This document shows, piece after piece, positions 26,403 to 34,803 of a DNA stretch of 64,000 bases. The first letter of the stretch is position 1; each line of letters begins with the position of its first letter. Made by a program: the position numbers and the translations under genes. Below the pieces are notes generated by a model. It saw nothing but the letters and a program-made list of their open reading frames with translations. It was not told the origin of the DNA and ran no database searches. This DNA is from Oscillospiraceae bacterium. GTDB taxonomy: Bacteria; Bacillota; Clostridia; Oscillospirales; Ruminococcaceae. The stretch is taken from positions 24,525 to 88,524 of the forward strand of contig JAFXIC010000054.1 of assembly GCA_017533485.1 (NCBI GenBank). The letters are read 5' to 3'.

Positions 26403-29027
26403 ATGGGGAAAAGAAAGAGAGCGTACGCTATGAAACAGTTTTCCAAAGCCGCAGCGATTCTGACAACAGCCATGCTTGCGCCCTGTGCAGCATTGCCGGT
26501 CTTCGCTGCAAATCCCACCATGCTCGGAGATGTAGACCTCGATCAGGAGCTTTCCATCTCCGATGTCATCCTGCTGGCAAGAATCGCCGGCGAAGATACC
26601 TCCGTTTCAGCCAGCGCCACTGCAAGGGCAAATGCTGACGCGAATCAGGACGGTATGTGTTCGGGCAGTGATGTTGTTGCTGTCCTGCGCGCCATCGCAA
26701 GAATCGAGGCGCTGCCCGAAATTACACCCCCGATGCCGGAGCGCGACCCCGCTTATATCCACCTCAACGGAAATAGTATCACCTTTGAGGGCGAATGCGT
26801 CGAGGTCAGCGGCAATACCGCCACCATCACCGCTTCCGGTACCTACTACCTCGATGGTAATCTCACCAATGGTCAGGTGATCGTCCATGTTCCGGATGAA
26901 ACCGCCGATCCCGAAACCGTTAAGCTGTTCTTGAACGGTGTGACCATGACCAACAGCAACGCACCGGTCATCTTCGTAGAGAATGCGGAGAATACCTCCA
27001 TCAATCTCGTCGAAGGCACCGAAAATACCCTCTCCGATGGTACGGATGCACCGGCGGCTGCCGAAGCGGCACACGCCGTTCTCCACGCAAAAGATGACAT
27101 GACCATCAAGGGCGAAGGTTCACTCTCCATTCATGCCGGCACACAATACGGTATCCACTGCGGAAACGATCTCAAGCTAAACGGCGGTACTGTGAAAATC
27201 ACAACGCTGAACGAGGATGCACTGCGCGGAAAAACTTCCGTTACCATCAAGGATGGTACGCTCGAAATTGATACCGAGGGCGACGGCGTGAAATCAACAC
27301 AGGGAAATGTCGAGATGATCGGCGGAACTGTTACCGTCAAATCTGCGAAGGACGCTGTACAGGCAGAAACAACACTCGCTGTATCCGGCGGAAAACTCCT
27401 CGCCTACGGTGACCGCGGACTGACTGCACTCGGCACAGTAGACCTGACCGGCGGCTCTGTCCTCGCAACCGCAACCGATAATCCCTGTGAAACACTCTCC
27501 GCCGCTTCCAACACCCTCTCCCTTTCCTTTGTCAAGGAATGGAAGAAGAATAATCCCATCACCCTCACGGATGCAGGCGGAAATATCTGCTTCGAAGAAA
27601 ATACCCATAAAAAATATCGCTATGCCATCGTATCCGACGCCTCCCTCTCCGGTTCCGTCAACGTCTATGCAGGCGGTATCGAGGTGCTCCATAACGGCGG
27701 TTCGGACTTCTCGCTCGGAAACAGCTATGAGAATGTCAATAATACCGCCAATGCAAAGCTGCTCTATGCGCCGCTTTTCGATCAGTCCAGAGTCCATAAA
27801 ATCGAAATCGATATGCCCAACTGGAATGACATGATCGCAAACGCAACCAAGGAAGAATATTATCCCGCTACCGTTACCATCGACGGCGAACGCTTCGAGA
27901 ATGTCGGCGTCCGTACAAAGGGCAATTCCTCCCTTTCCTTTGTGGATCAGGCCGGCGACGATAAGTTCAGCTTCCGTATCCAGCTCAATGAATACGACAA
28001 GCTCCAGAATTACCATGGCTTAACCGAATTCTGTATCAACAATATGTTCTCCGATCCGTCCTGTATGCGCGATATCCTCTGCTATAACGCACTCGACGCG
28101 CTCGGCGGCTATGGTCCCAAAACCACATGGAGCGATCTCTATGTCAACGGTTCCCTTTACAGCTTCTATTTCATGGCGGAACAGCCCGGAAAAACACTCG
28201 CAGAACGCTATGCAACAAGCGATGACGCCGTATTCTATAAGGCAAGCGCAAATGATTGTACCATGGAAAACAGCATGAACCCCGAAAACTTCGAGGTACA
28301 GTTCGGGGAAGATGCCGGCTGTCAGAATATCGCCGCACTTCGTGATGCCATCAACCGCTTCGATCCCAATAACCCCAGTCAGATCGAATCGCTGATGGAT
28401 GTTTCCAGCTTCCTCAAGGGCTTCGCTGTCAATGCCGTGATGTGCAACTACGACAGCTATAACGGCATGATCGCACACAACTACTACCTCCACTATAATA
28501 ACGGCAAATTCTACTATGTCGGCTGGGACTATAACCTCTCCCTCGGCAACTTCATGGACTACGGCGCATCCGTCAATTCCGATATCCTTACCGGTCTTTA
28601 TAATGCAACCGAACAGTCCAGACCGATGATCTCCAATCTCCTCAAGAATAAAGCCTATCAGGATGAATACATCGGTTATGTCCGCGAAATCGTTTCTATG
28701 TACCAGAATCCCGAAGCAGTCGTCAACGGTTTTGCCGACATCATCCGCAGTCATGTCCAGGCAGATCCCAGATTCTTCTTCACCTCCGAACAGTTTGAAA
28801 CCAATATCGCCAAGAGCGCAACCGGTCTCCAGGTCAGCGGCGGCAACACCGGCGGCTGGGGCGGCGGCTGGGGCGGCGGCTTCGGCGGCGGTATGTGGGG
28901 CGGCTTTGGCGGTATGTGGGGCGGCGGAGAAGGCGGCGTCTTCTCCTTCGGCGGCGAAAATATCTCCATCGTCGATTTCATGATCAAGCGAAACGAAGTC
29001 ATCAGCCAATCGTTAGGCGGCAGATAA
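26403..29027 (+). CDS. Cellulosomal dockerin - Cthe_2159-like - CotH protein
   Basis: The product has 874 residues. A signal peptide is followed by a dockerin (about 40-105, GDVDLDQELSISDVI and ANADANQDGM). The next region (about 118-430) is a repetitive beta-rich domain with GTYYLDGNLTNGQVIVHV and VKLFLNGVTMTNSNAPVI. It matches the Cthe_2159 family, a parallel beta-helix known to bind acidic sugars and cellulose. A CotH domain comes next (about 465-800), with NVGVRTKGNSS and YVGWDYNLSLG. A Gly/Trp-rich segment (about 812-850) precedes the C-terminus. CotH proteins are often tied to cellulosomes; some are protein kinases. ATG 26403 has AGGA upstream; ATG 26430 is an alternative start. Confidence 0.9.
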   Translation: MGKRKRAYAMKQFSKAAAILTTAMLAPCAALPVFAANPTMLGDVDLDQELSISDVILLARIAGEDTSVSASATARANADANQDGMCSGSDVVAVLRAIARIEALPEITPPMPERDPAYIHLNGNSITFEGECVEVSGNTATITASGTYYLDGNLTNGQVIVHVPDETADPETVKLFLNGVTMTNSNAPVIFVENAENTSINLVEGTENTLSDGTDAPAAAEAAHAVLHAKDDMTIKGEGSLSIHAGTQYGIHCGNDLKLNGGTVKITTLNEDALRGKTSVTIKDGTLEIDTEGDGVKSTQGNVEMIGGTVTVKSAKDAVQAETTLAVSGGKLLAYGDRGLTALGTVDLTGGSVLATATDNPCETLSAASNTLSLSFVKEWKKNNPITLTDAGGNICFEENTHKKYRYAIVSDASLSGSVNVYAGGIEVLHNGGSDFSLGNSYENVNNTANAKLLYAPLFDQSRVHKIEIDMPNWNDMIANATKEEYYPATVTIDGERFENVGVRTKGNSSLSFVDQAGDDKFSFRIQLNEYDKLQNYHGLTEFCINNMFSDPSCMRDILCYNALDALGGYGPKTTWSDLYVNGSLYSFYFMAEQPGKTLAERYATSDDAVFYKASANDCTMENSMNPENFEVQFGEDAGCQNIAALRDAINRFDPNNPSQIESLMDVSSFLKGFAVNAVMCNYDSYNGMIAHNYYLHYNNGKFYYVGWDYNLSLGNFMDYGASVNSDILTGLYNATEQSRPMISNLLKNKAYQDEYIGYVREIVSMYQNPEAVVNGFADIIRSHVQADPRFFFTSEQFETNIAKSATGLQVSGGNTGGWGGGWGGGFGGGMWGGFGGMWGGGEGGVFSFGGENISIVDFMIKRNEVISQSLGGR

Positions 29028-29074
29028 CGCCTCCCACGAAACCCTCTATCCCAATCTTCCAAAATCCATTGTCT

Positions 29075-29118
29075 GCTGTACCCTTACGGCGCATTCCGCA
29101 GGGGTACAGCCTTTTTTA
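29075..29118 (+). terminator. Terminator of the dockerin-CotH gene
   Basis: GCTGTACCC and GGGTACAGC pair around a smaller inner stem (ACGG/CCGC region), followed by CTTTTTTATT. Confidence 0.92.
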
Positions 29119-29389
29119 TTGCCGGTTTCCGCAAAATTTCCGTCGGTTTCAAAAAAATTTTTCGGAATTTTTCGAATTAATTGACGATCTGATTTTGCAA
29201 ATTGTAAAGCAAGTTGTTATGCCATCTTCGGCAAGATGCCAGTTTCCAATACATATTCCGCAGCCTCCCAGACAGCTTTTTATGCATTCTACTAAAAATT
29301 GATATGATATAACCAAAAACCATACAACTTCGACAAATGATATTACTATATGTATATTTTGGTGCAAAAAATATTTTTAGAAAAAGCCT

Positions 29390-29418
29390 TGACATTTTGA
29401 AAAATATGCTGTATAATA
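29390..29418 (+). promoter_or_regulatory. Strong promoter of an unassigned small transcript
   Basis: TTGACA, exactly 17 bases, then TATAAT: both hexamers are perfect consensus. The surrounding sequence is AT-rich. No protein-coding gene follows on this strand before the next terminator. Confidence 0.85.
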
Positions 29419-29424
29419 AAACTA

Positions 29425-29604
29425 CAGAATGTAAATTTAAGTCCGATTCATACGTGCAGTACATTTTTGAAGGAGCCGTTCCGTGCTATTTACGGTTTCC
29501 ATCAGATTTGTACGTACACGGACCTATCATTCCCTACCATTCCTATCCCTCTCAATATGTGAAAAAGCGGCATTCCGAGTTTCCCGATCGGATTGCCGTT
29601 TTTT
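29425..29604 (+). ncRNA. Candidate structured small RNA, about 180 nt
   Basis: A perfect-consensus promoter precedes this stretch and a Rho-independent terminator ends it, so a transcript of about 180 bases is predicted between the convergent CotH and gatB genes. Long-range pairs can be drawn: GTCCG and TACGT near the 5' side with ACGTA and CGGAC about 80 bases later, enclosing a stem GGA-CCGT / ACGG-TCC. A GTG at 29483 with GAAGGAG upstream opens a frame, but it runs through the terminator into gatB and has no protein-like composition. The sequence does not show the conserved parts of SRP RNA, tmRNA or RNase P RNA, and no 5'-3' closing helix as in 6S RNA was found. Its class is unknown. Confidence 0.6.
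29567..29604 (+). terminator. Terminator of the candidate small RNA
   Basis: CGGCATTCCGA and TCGGATTGCCG form an 11-position stem with one mismatch, followed by six T. Confidence 0.88.
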
Positions 29605-29612
29605 CATGCACA

Positions 29613-29662
29613 CAAAAAAAACGGAGAACAGCCCCCTCGAAAATGACAGGGTTGTTCTCCGT
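29613..29662 (-). terminator. Terminator of the gatCAB operon
   Basis: On the minus strand ACGGAGAACA and TGTTCTCCGT pair, with an inner CCCTG/GGGGG part, and eight T follow. It lies just after the gatB stop. Confidence 0.92.
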
Positions 29663-29681
29663 CTGAATTTTCATCCATCGC

Positions 29682-31121
29682 TTACATCTTATTGATCTCG
29701 GCAATCAGAAGCTCCCGAAGCACCTGCGGATTACAGTTGCCCTTGAGCTGCTTCATGCACTTTCCGAGGATTGCGGCGAGTGCTTTTTCCTTACCCGCAC
29801 GATAATCCGCGACAGCCTTTTCTTCTGCCGCAAGCACTTCTTTTGCAACCTGCTCGATCAGTCCCGTATCATTCGATACGATCATTCCGTTGCGCTCCGC
29901 ATATTCCTTCGGAGAAAGCGACGGATCATCAAACATTGCCGCAAGAATCTTCTTACCGTTCGATCTGCCGACAGTACCCGCGGAGACGAGTGTAATCAGC
30001 TCGCCCAGCGTTTTTCCGTCCAGCGTCAGACTGTCGGGTGTCATCTTCCGGCTGCCCAGAATACTCATAACCTCCGAAAGCATCCAGTTTGCGGCATCCT
30101 TCGCGCTCTTGCAGACTGCATACGCGTCCTCGAAGCACTCACACACCGCAATACTTTTCGTGAGCTGTGCGGCATCATATTCACCGAGTCCCAGTGTTTC
30201 GATATAGCGCGCACGCTTTACCTCCGGAAATTCGGGAAGCGAAGCCTCGATTGCCTGATACCATGCGTCATCAATCACAACCGGCATGACATTCGGATCC
30301 GGGAAATAGCGATAATCGCCGGCGGTCTCCTTATTTCTCATCGCATAGCTCTTGCCCTTGATATCATCCCAGCGTCTGGTTTCCTGTACAAGAACCTCAG
30401 TACCGTTTTCAATCGCGTCAATATGTCTTGCGACCTCGTAGCTGATCGCACGCTTAATCGCGTCAATCGAGTTCATATTCTTCATCTCGGTACGGACACC
30501 AAGCTTGTCGCTGCCCTCCGGACGCACCGAAAGGTTGACGTCACAGCGCATCGTACCATGTTCCATTGCACATTCCGCGACCTTTGCATACCGCAGGAGA
30601 TTCTTCAGCCGCTCCAGATATGCTTCCACTTCCTCCGCACTCGAAAGATCGGGCTGGCTGACGATTTCAATCAGCGGCACGCTGGTACGGTTGAAGTCTA
30701 CACAGGTTGTATCCTCGCTGATATCATGGACAAGCTTACCCGCATCCTCTTCCATATGAATCTGTTTGATCCGGATATTCTTCTTTCCCTTCGAGGTTTC
30801 GATTTCTACCAGTCCGTTGACGGCAACCGGTGCGAACCACTGTGTTGTCTGGTACGCACAGGGCAGATCCGGATAATAATAGCTCTTTTTATCAAAGGTT
30901 GTGGTACGATTGATTGTGCAGTTCAGCATCATACCGGCTTTCATGCCGTAATCCACCACGCGCCGGTTGACAACCGGCAGCATTCCCGGCATTCCGCAGC
31001 AGGCAGGACAAACGTGTTCATTCGGACCTGCACCGTATTTTGCATGGCAGGAGCAGAAGATTTTCGACTGCGTTGCAAGCTCAACGTGCACTTCCAGACC
31101 AATGACGGTTTCGTATCTCAT
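29682..31121 (-). CDS. gatB: Aspartyl/glutamyl-tRNA amidotransferase subunit B
   Basis: GatB activates the tRNA-bound Glu or Asp with ATP and transfers ammonia to make Gln-tRNA or Asn-tRNA. VIGLEVHVEL at the N-terminus, the zinc site CSC...CPAC, and DFNRTSVPLIEIVS are present. The C-terminal YqeY-like tRNA-binding tail ends with VLRELLIAEINKM. The length of 479 residues is normal and nothing looks degraded. AAGGAGG precedes the ATG by ten bases. It is the last gene of gatC-gatA-gatB, 15 bases after the altered GatA-like gene. Confidence 0.96.
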   Translation of the reverse strand: MRYETVIGLEVHVELATQSKIFCSCHAKYGAGPNEHVCPACCGMPGMLPVVNRRVVDYGMKAGMMLNCTINRTTTFDKKSYYYPDLPCAYQTTQWFAPVAVNGLVEIETSKGKKNIRIKQIHMEEDAGKLVHDISEDTTCVDFNRTSVPLIEIVSQPDLSSAEEVEAYLERLKNLLRYAKVAECAMEHGTMRCDVNLSVRPEGSDKLGVRTEMKNMNSIDAIKRAISYEVARHIDAIENGTEVLVQETRRWDDIKGKSYAMRNKETAGDYRYFPDPNVMPVVIDDAWYQAIEASLPEFPEVKRARYIETLGLGEYDAAQLTKSIAVCECFEDAYAVCKSAKDAANWMLSEVMSILGSRKMTPDSLTLDGKTLGELITLVSAGTVGRSNGKKILAAMFDDPSLSPKEYAERNGMIVSNDTGLIEQVAKEVLAAEEKAVADYRAGKEKALAAILGKCMKQLKGNCNPQVLRELLIAEINKM

Positions 31122-31136
31122 AATGCTTTGTCCTCC

Positions 31137-32330
31137 TTATTCATACAGCTTTGCGGCTTCAAACAGTGCGTTCTCCGAGAACGCCTTTCCAATCAGCTGT
31201 ACACCGCCCGCAGTTACTGTCGGCAGTCCGGTGATGGACGCCGGCGCAGTATAGAGATTTTCGGTAAATGCGATATCTCTTTCCGATGCTGTGATATCCT
31301 CGCTGTATGCGGATCTGGAGCAGGCCGGCATCAGCACCGCATCATACTGTTCAAACAGCTTTCCGAAGCTTTCGGAAACAAGTCTGCGGACACGGAGCGC
31401 CTTATCATATACTTTCATATAGTTCTCGGTCGAAAGGGTATCCGAACCATAAAGGATTGCGGTTTTCAGCAAATCACCGAATGCTTCGGTACGGCTATTC
31501 GTATACAGCTCATCAATCGTATTCGCGTCTGCACTGCGGTAGCCGTATTTTACACCGTCATAGCGGGATACATTGTTGCAAAGCTCTGCGCTCATCAGAA
31601 TATTCCATGCGATTCTTGCGGCAGCAATCGTTTTCTCGCTGATTTCCGCAACTTCGATGCCGTTCTCCGAAAGCGCCTTTTTTGCGGCATTGAGACATTC
31701 TGCTGTCTTCGCGTCCACGCCCTCGGTAAACTCCGAAATGACTGCAACGCGGCGGACGGTTTCCCCGCATCCAGCGGACTGTCTGATCTTTTCACATTCC
31801 GCTTCCGAAAGGCTGGTGCCGTCCTTATCGTCGTGGCCGGCCAGTACATCCAGAATCTCGCGGCAATCTGCGATATTCTTCGCGGTTACGCTGACGGTTT
31901 CACCCGAACAGGCAACCGGAACAGTACCGTAGCGCGAAACCGTTCCATAGGTCGGCTTTACGCTGACCAAGCCATACTGTGCGGCTGCACGGCGAATCGA
32001 ACCGTTGACATCCAGTCCGACAGCTGCCATCGCCTCACCCGACTGCACAATTTCCGCCGCAGCATTCTTCAGCACACCGTCTGCGGAGGGTACGCCGTAA
32101 CAGGAGGTCTCTCCCATCAGGTCAACTGCAAACTCACCGACATTTGCTTTTCCGCAGATCCCGTAGCCGGCATTTTTCATGCGTGTCAGCGCCTCGGCTT
32201 CCAAAAGACTCAGATAGCCGTCCAGCATCTTCGAGCCTGCGGCAGTCGGCATATCCTTCGTCAGCATCATATCATCCGCCGCAATTTTTTTCACTGCGGC
32301 AGTTTCTGTTTTCGATGTCCAGATTTTCAT
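31137..32330 (-). CDS. GatA-like protein lacking catalytic residues (degenerate amidase)
   Basis: Position and the conserved segments GSKMLDGY, GKANVGEFA, GSIRRAAAQYGLVSVKPTYG, NVSRYDGVKYGYRS and LIGKAF show descent from GatA, the glutaminase subunit of GatCAB. It is only 397 residues, against about 485, and lacks the N-terminal helical part. Aligned by eye with Staphylococcus aureus GatA, catalytic Lys79 (in IKDN) is Asp here (ADDM). The GGSSGGS loop with cis-Ser154 is gone (ADGVLKNA), and only the Ser178 equivalent (NGSIRR) remains. Amidase activity is therefore unlikely. The frame is intact along its full length, with GGAGGAGG before the ATG, so it is not a simple pseudogene. It may be a structural partner of GatB. 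Confidence 0.88.
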   Translation of the reverse strand: MKIWTSKTETAAVKKIAADDMMLTKDMPTAAGSKMLDGYLSLLEAEALTRMKNAGYGICGKANVGEFAVDLMGETSCYGVPSADGVLKNAAAEIVQSGEAMAAVGLDVNGSIRRAAAQYGLVSVKPTYGTVSRYGTVPVACSGETVSVTAKNIADCREILDVLAGHDDKDGTSLSEAECEKIRQSAGCGETVRRVAVISEFTEGVDAKTAECLNAAKKALSENGIEVAEISEKTIAAARIAWNILMSAELCNNVSRYDGVKYGYRSADANTIDELYTNSRTEAFGDLLKTAILYGSDTLSTENYMKVYDKALRVRRLVSESFGKLFEQYDAVLMPACSRSAYSEDITASERDIAFTENLYTAPASITGLPTVTAGGVQLIGKAFSENALFEAAKLYE

Positions 32331-32347
32331 TGCATCTACCTCCTCCA

Positions 32348-32629
32348 TTATTCCACAACGCGCGGTACACACCAATATCCCTGATTGGTATCGGGCGCAC
32401 CCTTTTGCAGCTCGTCACGGGAAAACGGCTGGGATGCAATATCCTCGCGCACAACGGTCATGATCGGCATGACGTGAACCATTCTCTCGACATCATCGGT
32501 ATTCATTGCATTCAGCACATCCAGCTCCTTCTCGCGGTCTGCAAAAAACGCGAGCAGATTGGCTTTTTGTACCTCGTTCAGGCTGAGCTGGTTGAGCAGT
32601 TCAAGCTTTCGCAGAGTATCCTGTTCCAT
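32348..32629 (-). CDS. gatC: Aspartyl/glutamyl-tRNA amidotransferase subunit C
   Basis: GatC is the small subunit that wraps around GatA and GatB. This 93-residue protein has the usual pattern: an N-terminal helical LNQLSLNEVQKANLL, then VERMVHVMPIMTVVRED, and the near-invariant C-terminal end VPRVVE. The start is ATG 32629 with AAAGGAGA upstream; earlier in-frame Met codons have no such site. It is the first gene of the operon, 17 bases before the GatA-like gene, so GatA has no room for a longer N-terminus. Confidence 0.92.
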   Translation of the reverse strand: MEQDTLRKLELLNQLSLNEVQKANLLAFFADREKELDVLNAMNTDDVERMVHVMPIMTVVREDIASQPFSRDELQKGAPDTNQGYWCVPRVVE

Positions 32630-32699
32630 AATCATTCTCCTTTTCAGCTTGGGGGAAAACCGTTGTTGCAAGGGCTTCTCCTAAAAATTTACGGTATAA

Positions 32700-32728
32700 A
32701 GTATAGCATATTTTCCCCCTCATGTCAA
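32700..32728 (-). promoter_or_regulatory. Promoter of the gatCAB operon
   Basis: TTGACA, 17 bases, then TATACT on the minus strand, about 70 bases before the gatC start. Confidence 0.8.
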
Positions 32729-32762
32729 GAGGAAACGGCTGATTTTCGCCATATCAGACAAC

Positions 32763-32790
32763 AAAAAAGACGGTGTTTCCACCGTCTTTT
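32763..32790. terminator. Terminator after the LtaS-like gene, possibly bidirectional
   Basis: AAAGACGGTG and CACCGTCTTT form a ten-pair stem with a four-base loop. A T-run follows on either strand. It begins directly after the stop of the gene at 32792. Confidence 0.9.
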
Positions 32791-32791
32791 A

Positions 32792-34639
32792 TTATTCGGT
32801 TTCTTCGGGGGCTGTCCGCAGCTCTCCGCTGTAATTCTCCCCGACAATCCGGTCATAGGTCAGCAGGTCGAGCACCTCGTTGCGGACATCTTCTTCCATG
32901 AAGATGGATGTATAAACCGGCGTCTGCGGCATCTGTGCCAGCACCGTTTCATAAAACGCACTCATCGGCAGTCCGGCTGTCCGACAGACCAGCGGCGTCA
33001 GATAAAAGAGGGAGAACCGCTCCTTCGGAATCGCCGAGAAATCCGTTTTGGTATTCGTCCAGATCAATGCCGGCTGTTCATAAAGCACCGCACAGTTCTC
33101 GCTGTCGATGCCCAGCGCGTCATAGAGGTTCCCTTCGCCGCGCATCGAGGGGTAATGGTCGCCGACAAAAATCAGTACCGTCGGCTCGTCGAGTGCTTCC
33201 AGTCCGTCCAGCAGTCTTTCAAATGCTGCTCCCGTCACGCGAATGCCTTCTAAGTACACATCCAGCTCGGACTGATTCTCAATCCAGTCATAGGGCTGAT
33301 GGTTCTGCATCGTGGTCGCATGGGCATACAGAGGTTCTTCCGTTTCCGAAATCAGCTGCAAGAGCTGGCGGAATACGGTATCATCGGAAATATAGCCGTT
33401 TCCGAATTCCTCCACCGGAACCGTGAAATTCTCATCAAACAGCATCCGGTCAAATCCATAGGTTGCATAAATCTCGTCCCGTCCATAGAAGGTAGACGTA
33501 AACGGATGTACATATGCAGTCTGATAGCCGATGCCGGACAAATGGGAAACCATCGACGACGGAAGCTCCGGTACAATCTCACGCTGCGGCGTAATCGTAT
33601 CCATCAGCGATCGCACAGGCAGTCCGTACATCAATTCAAATTCCGTGCGCACCGTATAGGAGGCGAAAGTCGGCACCGCAACCGCAATCTGTTCACAGCG
33701 TTTCGCCGCCGCGTCATAGGCGTCATAGGCGTCCGTATCCAGCTTCAGCTCCGACAGTCTCCGGAAATCCGCAAAGGATTCTGACATCACGACAATCACA
33801 TTCGGTCTCTCATCACAGCTTTCTTCGCGTGCAGATCCGGTGATCACCGATTCCACCAGCTCCTGTGAATAATCATCCGGTGCGGATAAAATATTGCTGA
33901 GCTTCTCGGAGGTTGTTTCCGCGATAAACGCAAGCATACTGTTTCGTTCGAATTTCTCGTTGGTCGAAAACGCATTCTGTGATTCGGTCGTATCTACATC
34001 AAACGCACCATATACATGCTCGGAAATCGCCGGAATACAGATCACCGATATATAAACCATCGTACATCCGATTGCCGGCAGCAGCCGTTTTCGCCATGAG
34101 GCGGTAAATTTCGGATTCTGGTAGAATATCATCAGCAGGAATGCAGCCGCCATCAGGACATATATCACCAGCGACGGTGTAATTTTAATATACGCAAAGC
34201 TCGTCAGGTTCTTGACATTCGGTGCCAGCGAAATATCCGCAAGCTTGAAGTGATTGCCGTTGGTGCTGTACTTAAAGAGCTCTACGATGCTGATGAGCAT
34301 ATACGCAATCCCCTGAATCCATGCAGCAATCCAGACGCGGTTCGTAAACAGCAGCAGCGCTGCAAACATCAGGTATGCCATCAGAAAATCGAACATGATG
34401 ACGGTCGGACGTTCGATACAGAATGTCAGGAACTGGCTGAATTCCACAAACTGATTCAGCTCCGCGAGACATACAATAAATAGCGGAAACACCAGCGTCA
34501 GAATCAGATTCAGACGCTTATCATGCTGCTGATGCCAGAGCCGCTCCGCCTGTATGGCATGACAGGTCTTTTTCAGCCGCTGAAGCGGACGATTTGCCGC
34601 CATTCGTTCTGTCAGCTTTTTTTTCAATTCTTTCATCAT
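32792..34639 (-). CDS. LTA synthase/sulfatase-family membrane protein
   Basis: The 615-residue protein has a charged N-terminus and five membrane spans (about residues 42-190). The extracellular alkaline-phosphatase-like domain follows. IVVMSESFAD gives the first metal-binding Glu, the catalytic Thr lies in SYTVRTEFE, and VGDHYPS gives the Asp-His metal pair. This is the layout of LtaS and of related phosphoglycerol transferases, which build lipoteichoic acid or modify glycans. The exact product is inferred. ATG 34639 has TTGAGG upstream, and a promoter and terminator make it a single-gene unit. A second family member lies at the end of the window. Confidence 0.88.
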   Translation of the reverse strand: MMKELKKKLTERMAANRPLQRLKKTCHAIQAERLWHQQHDKRLNLILTLVFPLFIVCLAELNQFVEFSQFLTFCIERPTVIMFDFLMAYLMFAALLLFTNRVWIAAWIQGIAYMLISIVELFKYSTNGNHFKLADISLAPNVKNLTSFAYIKITPSLVIYVLMAAAFLLMIFYQNPKFTASWRKRLLPAIGCTMVYISVICIPAISEHVYGAFDVDTTESQNAFSTNEKFERNSMLAFIAETTSEKLSNILSAPDDYSQELVESVITGSAREESCDERPNVIVVMSESFADFRRLSELKLDTDAYDAYDAAAKRCEQIAVAVPTFASYTVRTEFELMYGLPVRSLMDTITPQREIVPELPSSMVSHLSGIGYQTAYVHPFTSTFYGRDEIYATYGFDRMLFDENFTVPVEEFGNGYISDDTVFRQLLQLISETEEPLYAHATTMQNHQPYDWIENQSELDVYLEGIRVTGAAFERLLDGLEALDEPTVLIFVGDHYPSMRGEGNLYDALGIDSENCAVLYEQPALIWTNTKTDFSAIPKERFSLFYLTPLVCRTAGLPMSAFYETVLAQMPQTPVYTSIFMEEDVRNEVLDLLTYDRIVGENYSGELRTAPEETE

Positions 34640-34712
34640 TTCTTGCCTCAATTCCGTACTTCGGGAAAAACAAACGCATTCTCCGCGTTTCACAGATTTT
34701 CTGTTCGATTCT

Positions 34713-34741
34713 ATTATAACGCCTTTTCCCCCAAAAAACAA
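34713..34741 (-). promoter_or_regulatory. Promoter of the LtaS-like gene
   Basis: TTGTTT, 17 bases, TATAAT on the minus strand. The -35 box is weak, the -10 box is perfect. Confidence 0.65.
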
Positions 34742-34803
34742 GATTCAAACTGTTTAAGAAACATTACGCAATTTTTCCGAAAATTGGCGGAAACAGAAAT
34801 TCT

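Noticed and set aside
28751-29062. Pro/His-rich minus-strand frame near the end of the CotH gene
   Set aside because: It is the reverse complement of the Gly/Trp-rich repeat; the repetitive Pro pattern is a by-product.
29425-29604. Identification of the small transcript as SRP RNA or 6S RNA
   Set aside because: A GTGCTATTTACGG segment recalls the SRP RNA start, but the conserved GGAAGCAGC loop is missing, and no end-to-end closing helix as in 6S RNA could be drawn.
29483-29695. GTG-started 70-codon frame inside the candidate small RNA
   Set aside because: It reads through the terminator and into the gatB end, and its composition is not protein-like, although a GAAGGAG lies upstream.
30423-32384. 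653-codon plus-strand frame across gatB and the GatA-like gene
   Set aside because: It runs antisense to two conserved genes, has no ribosome-binding site and contains many Cys/His/Arg codons typical of shadow frames. It does not explain the changes in GatA.
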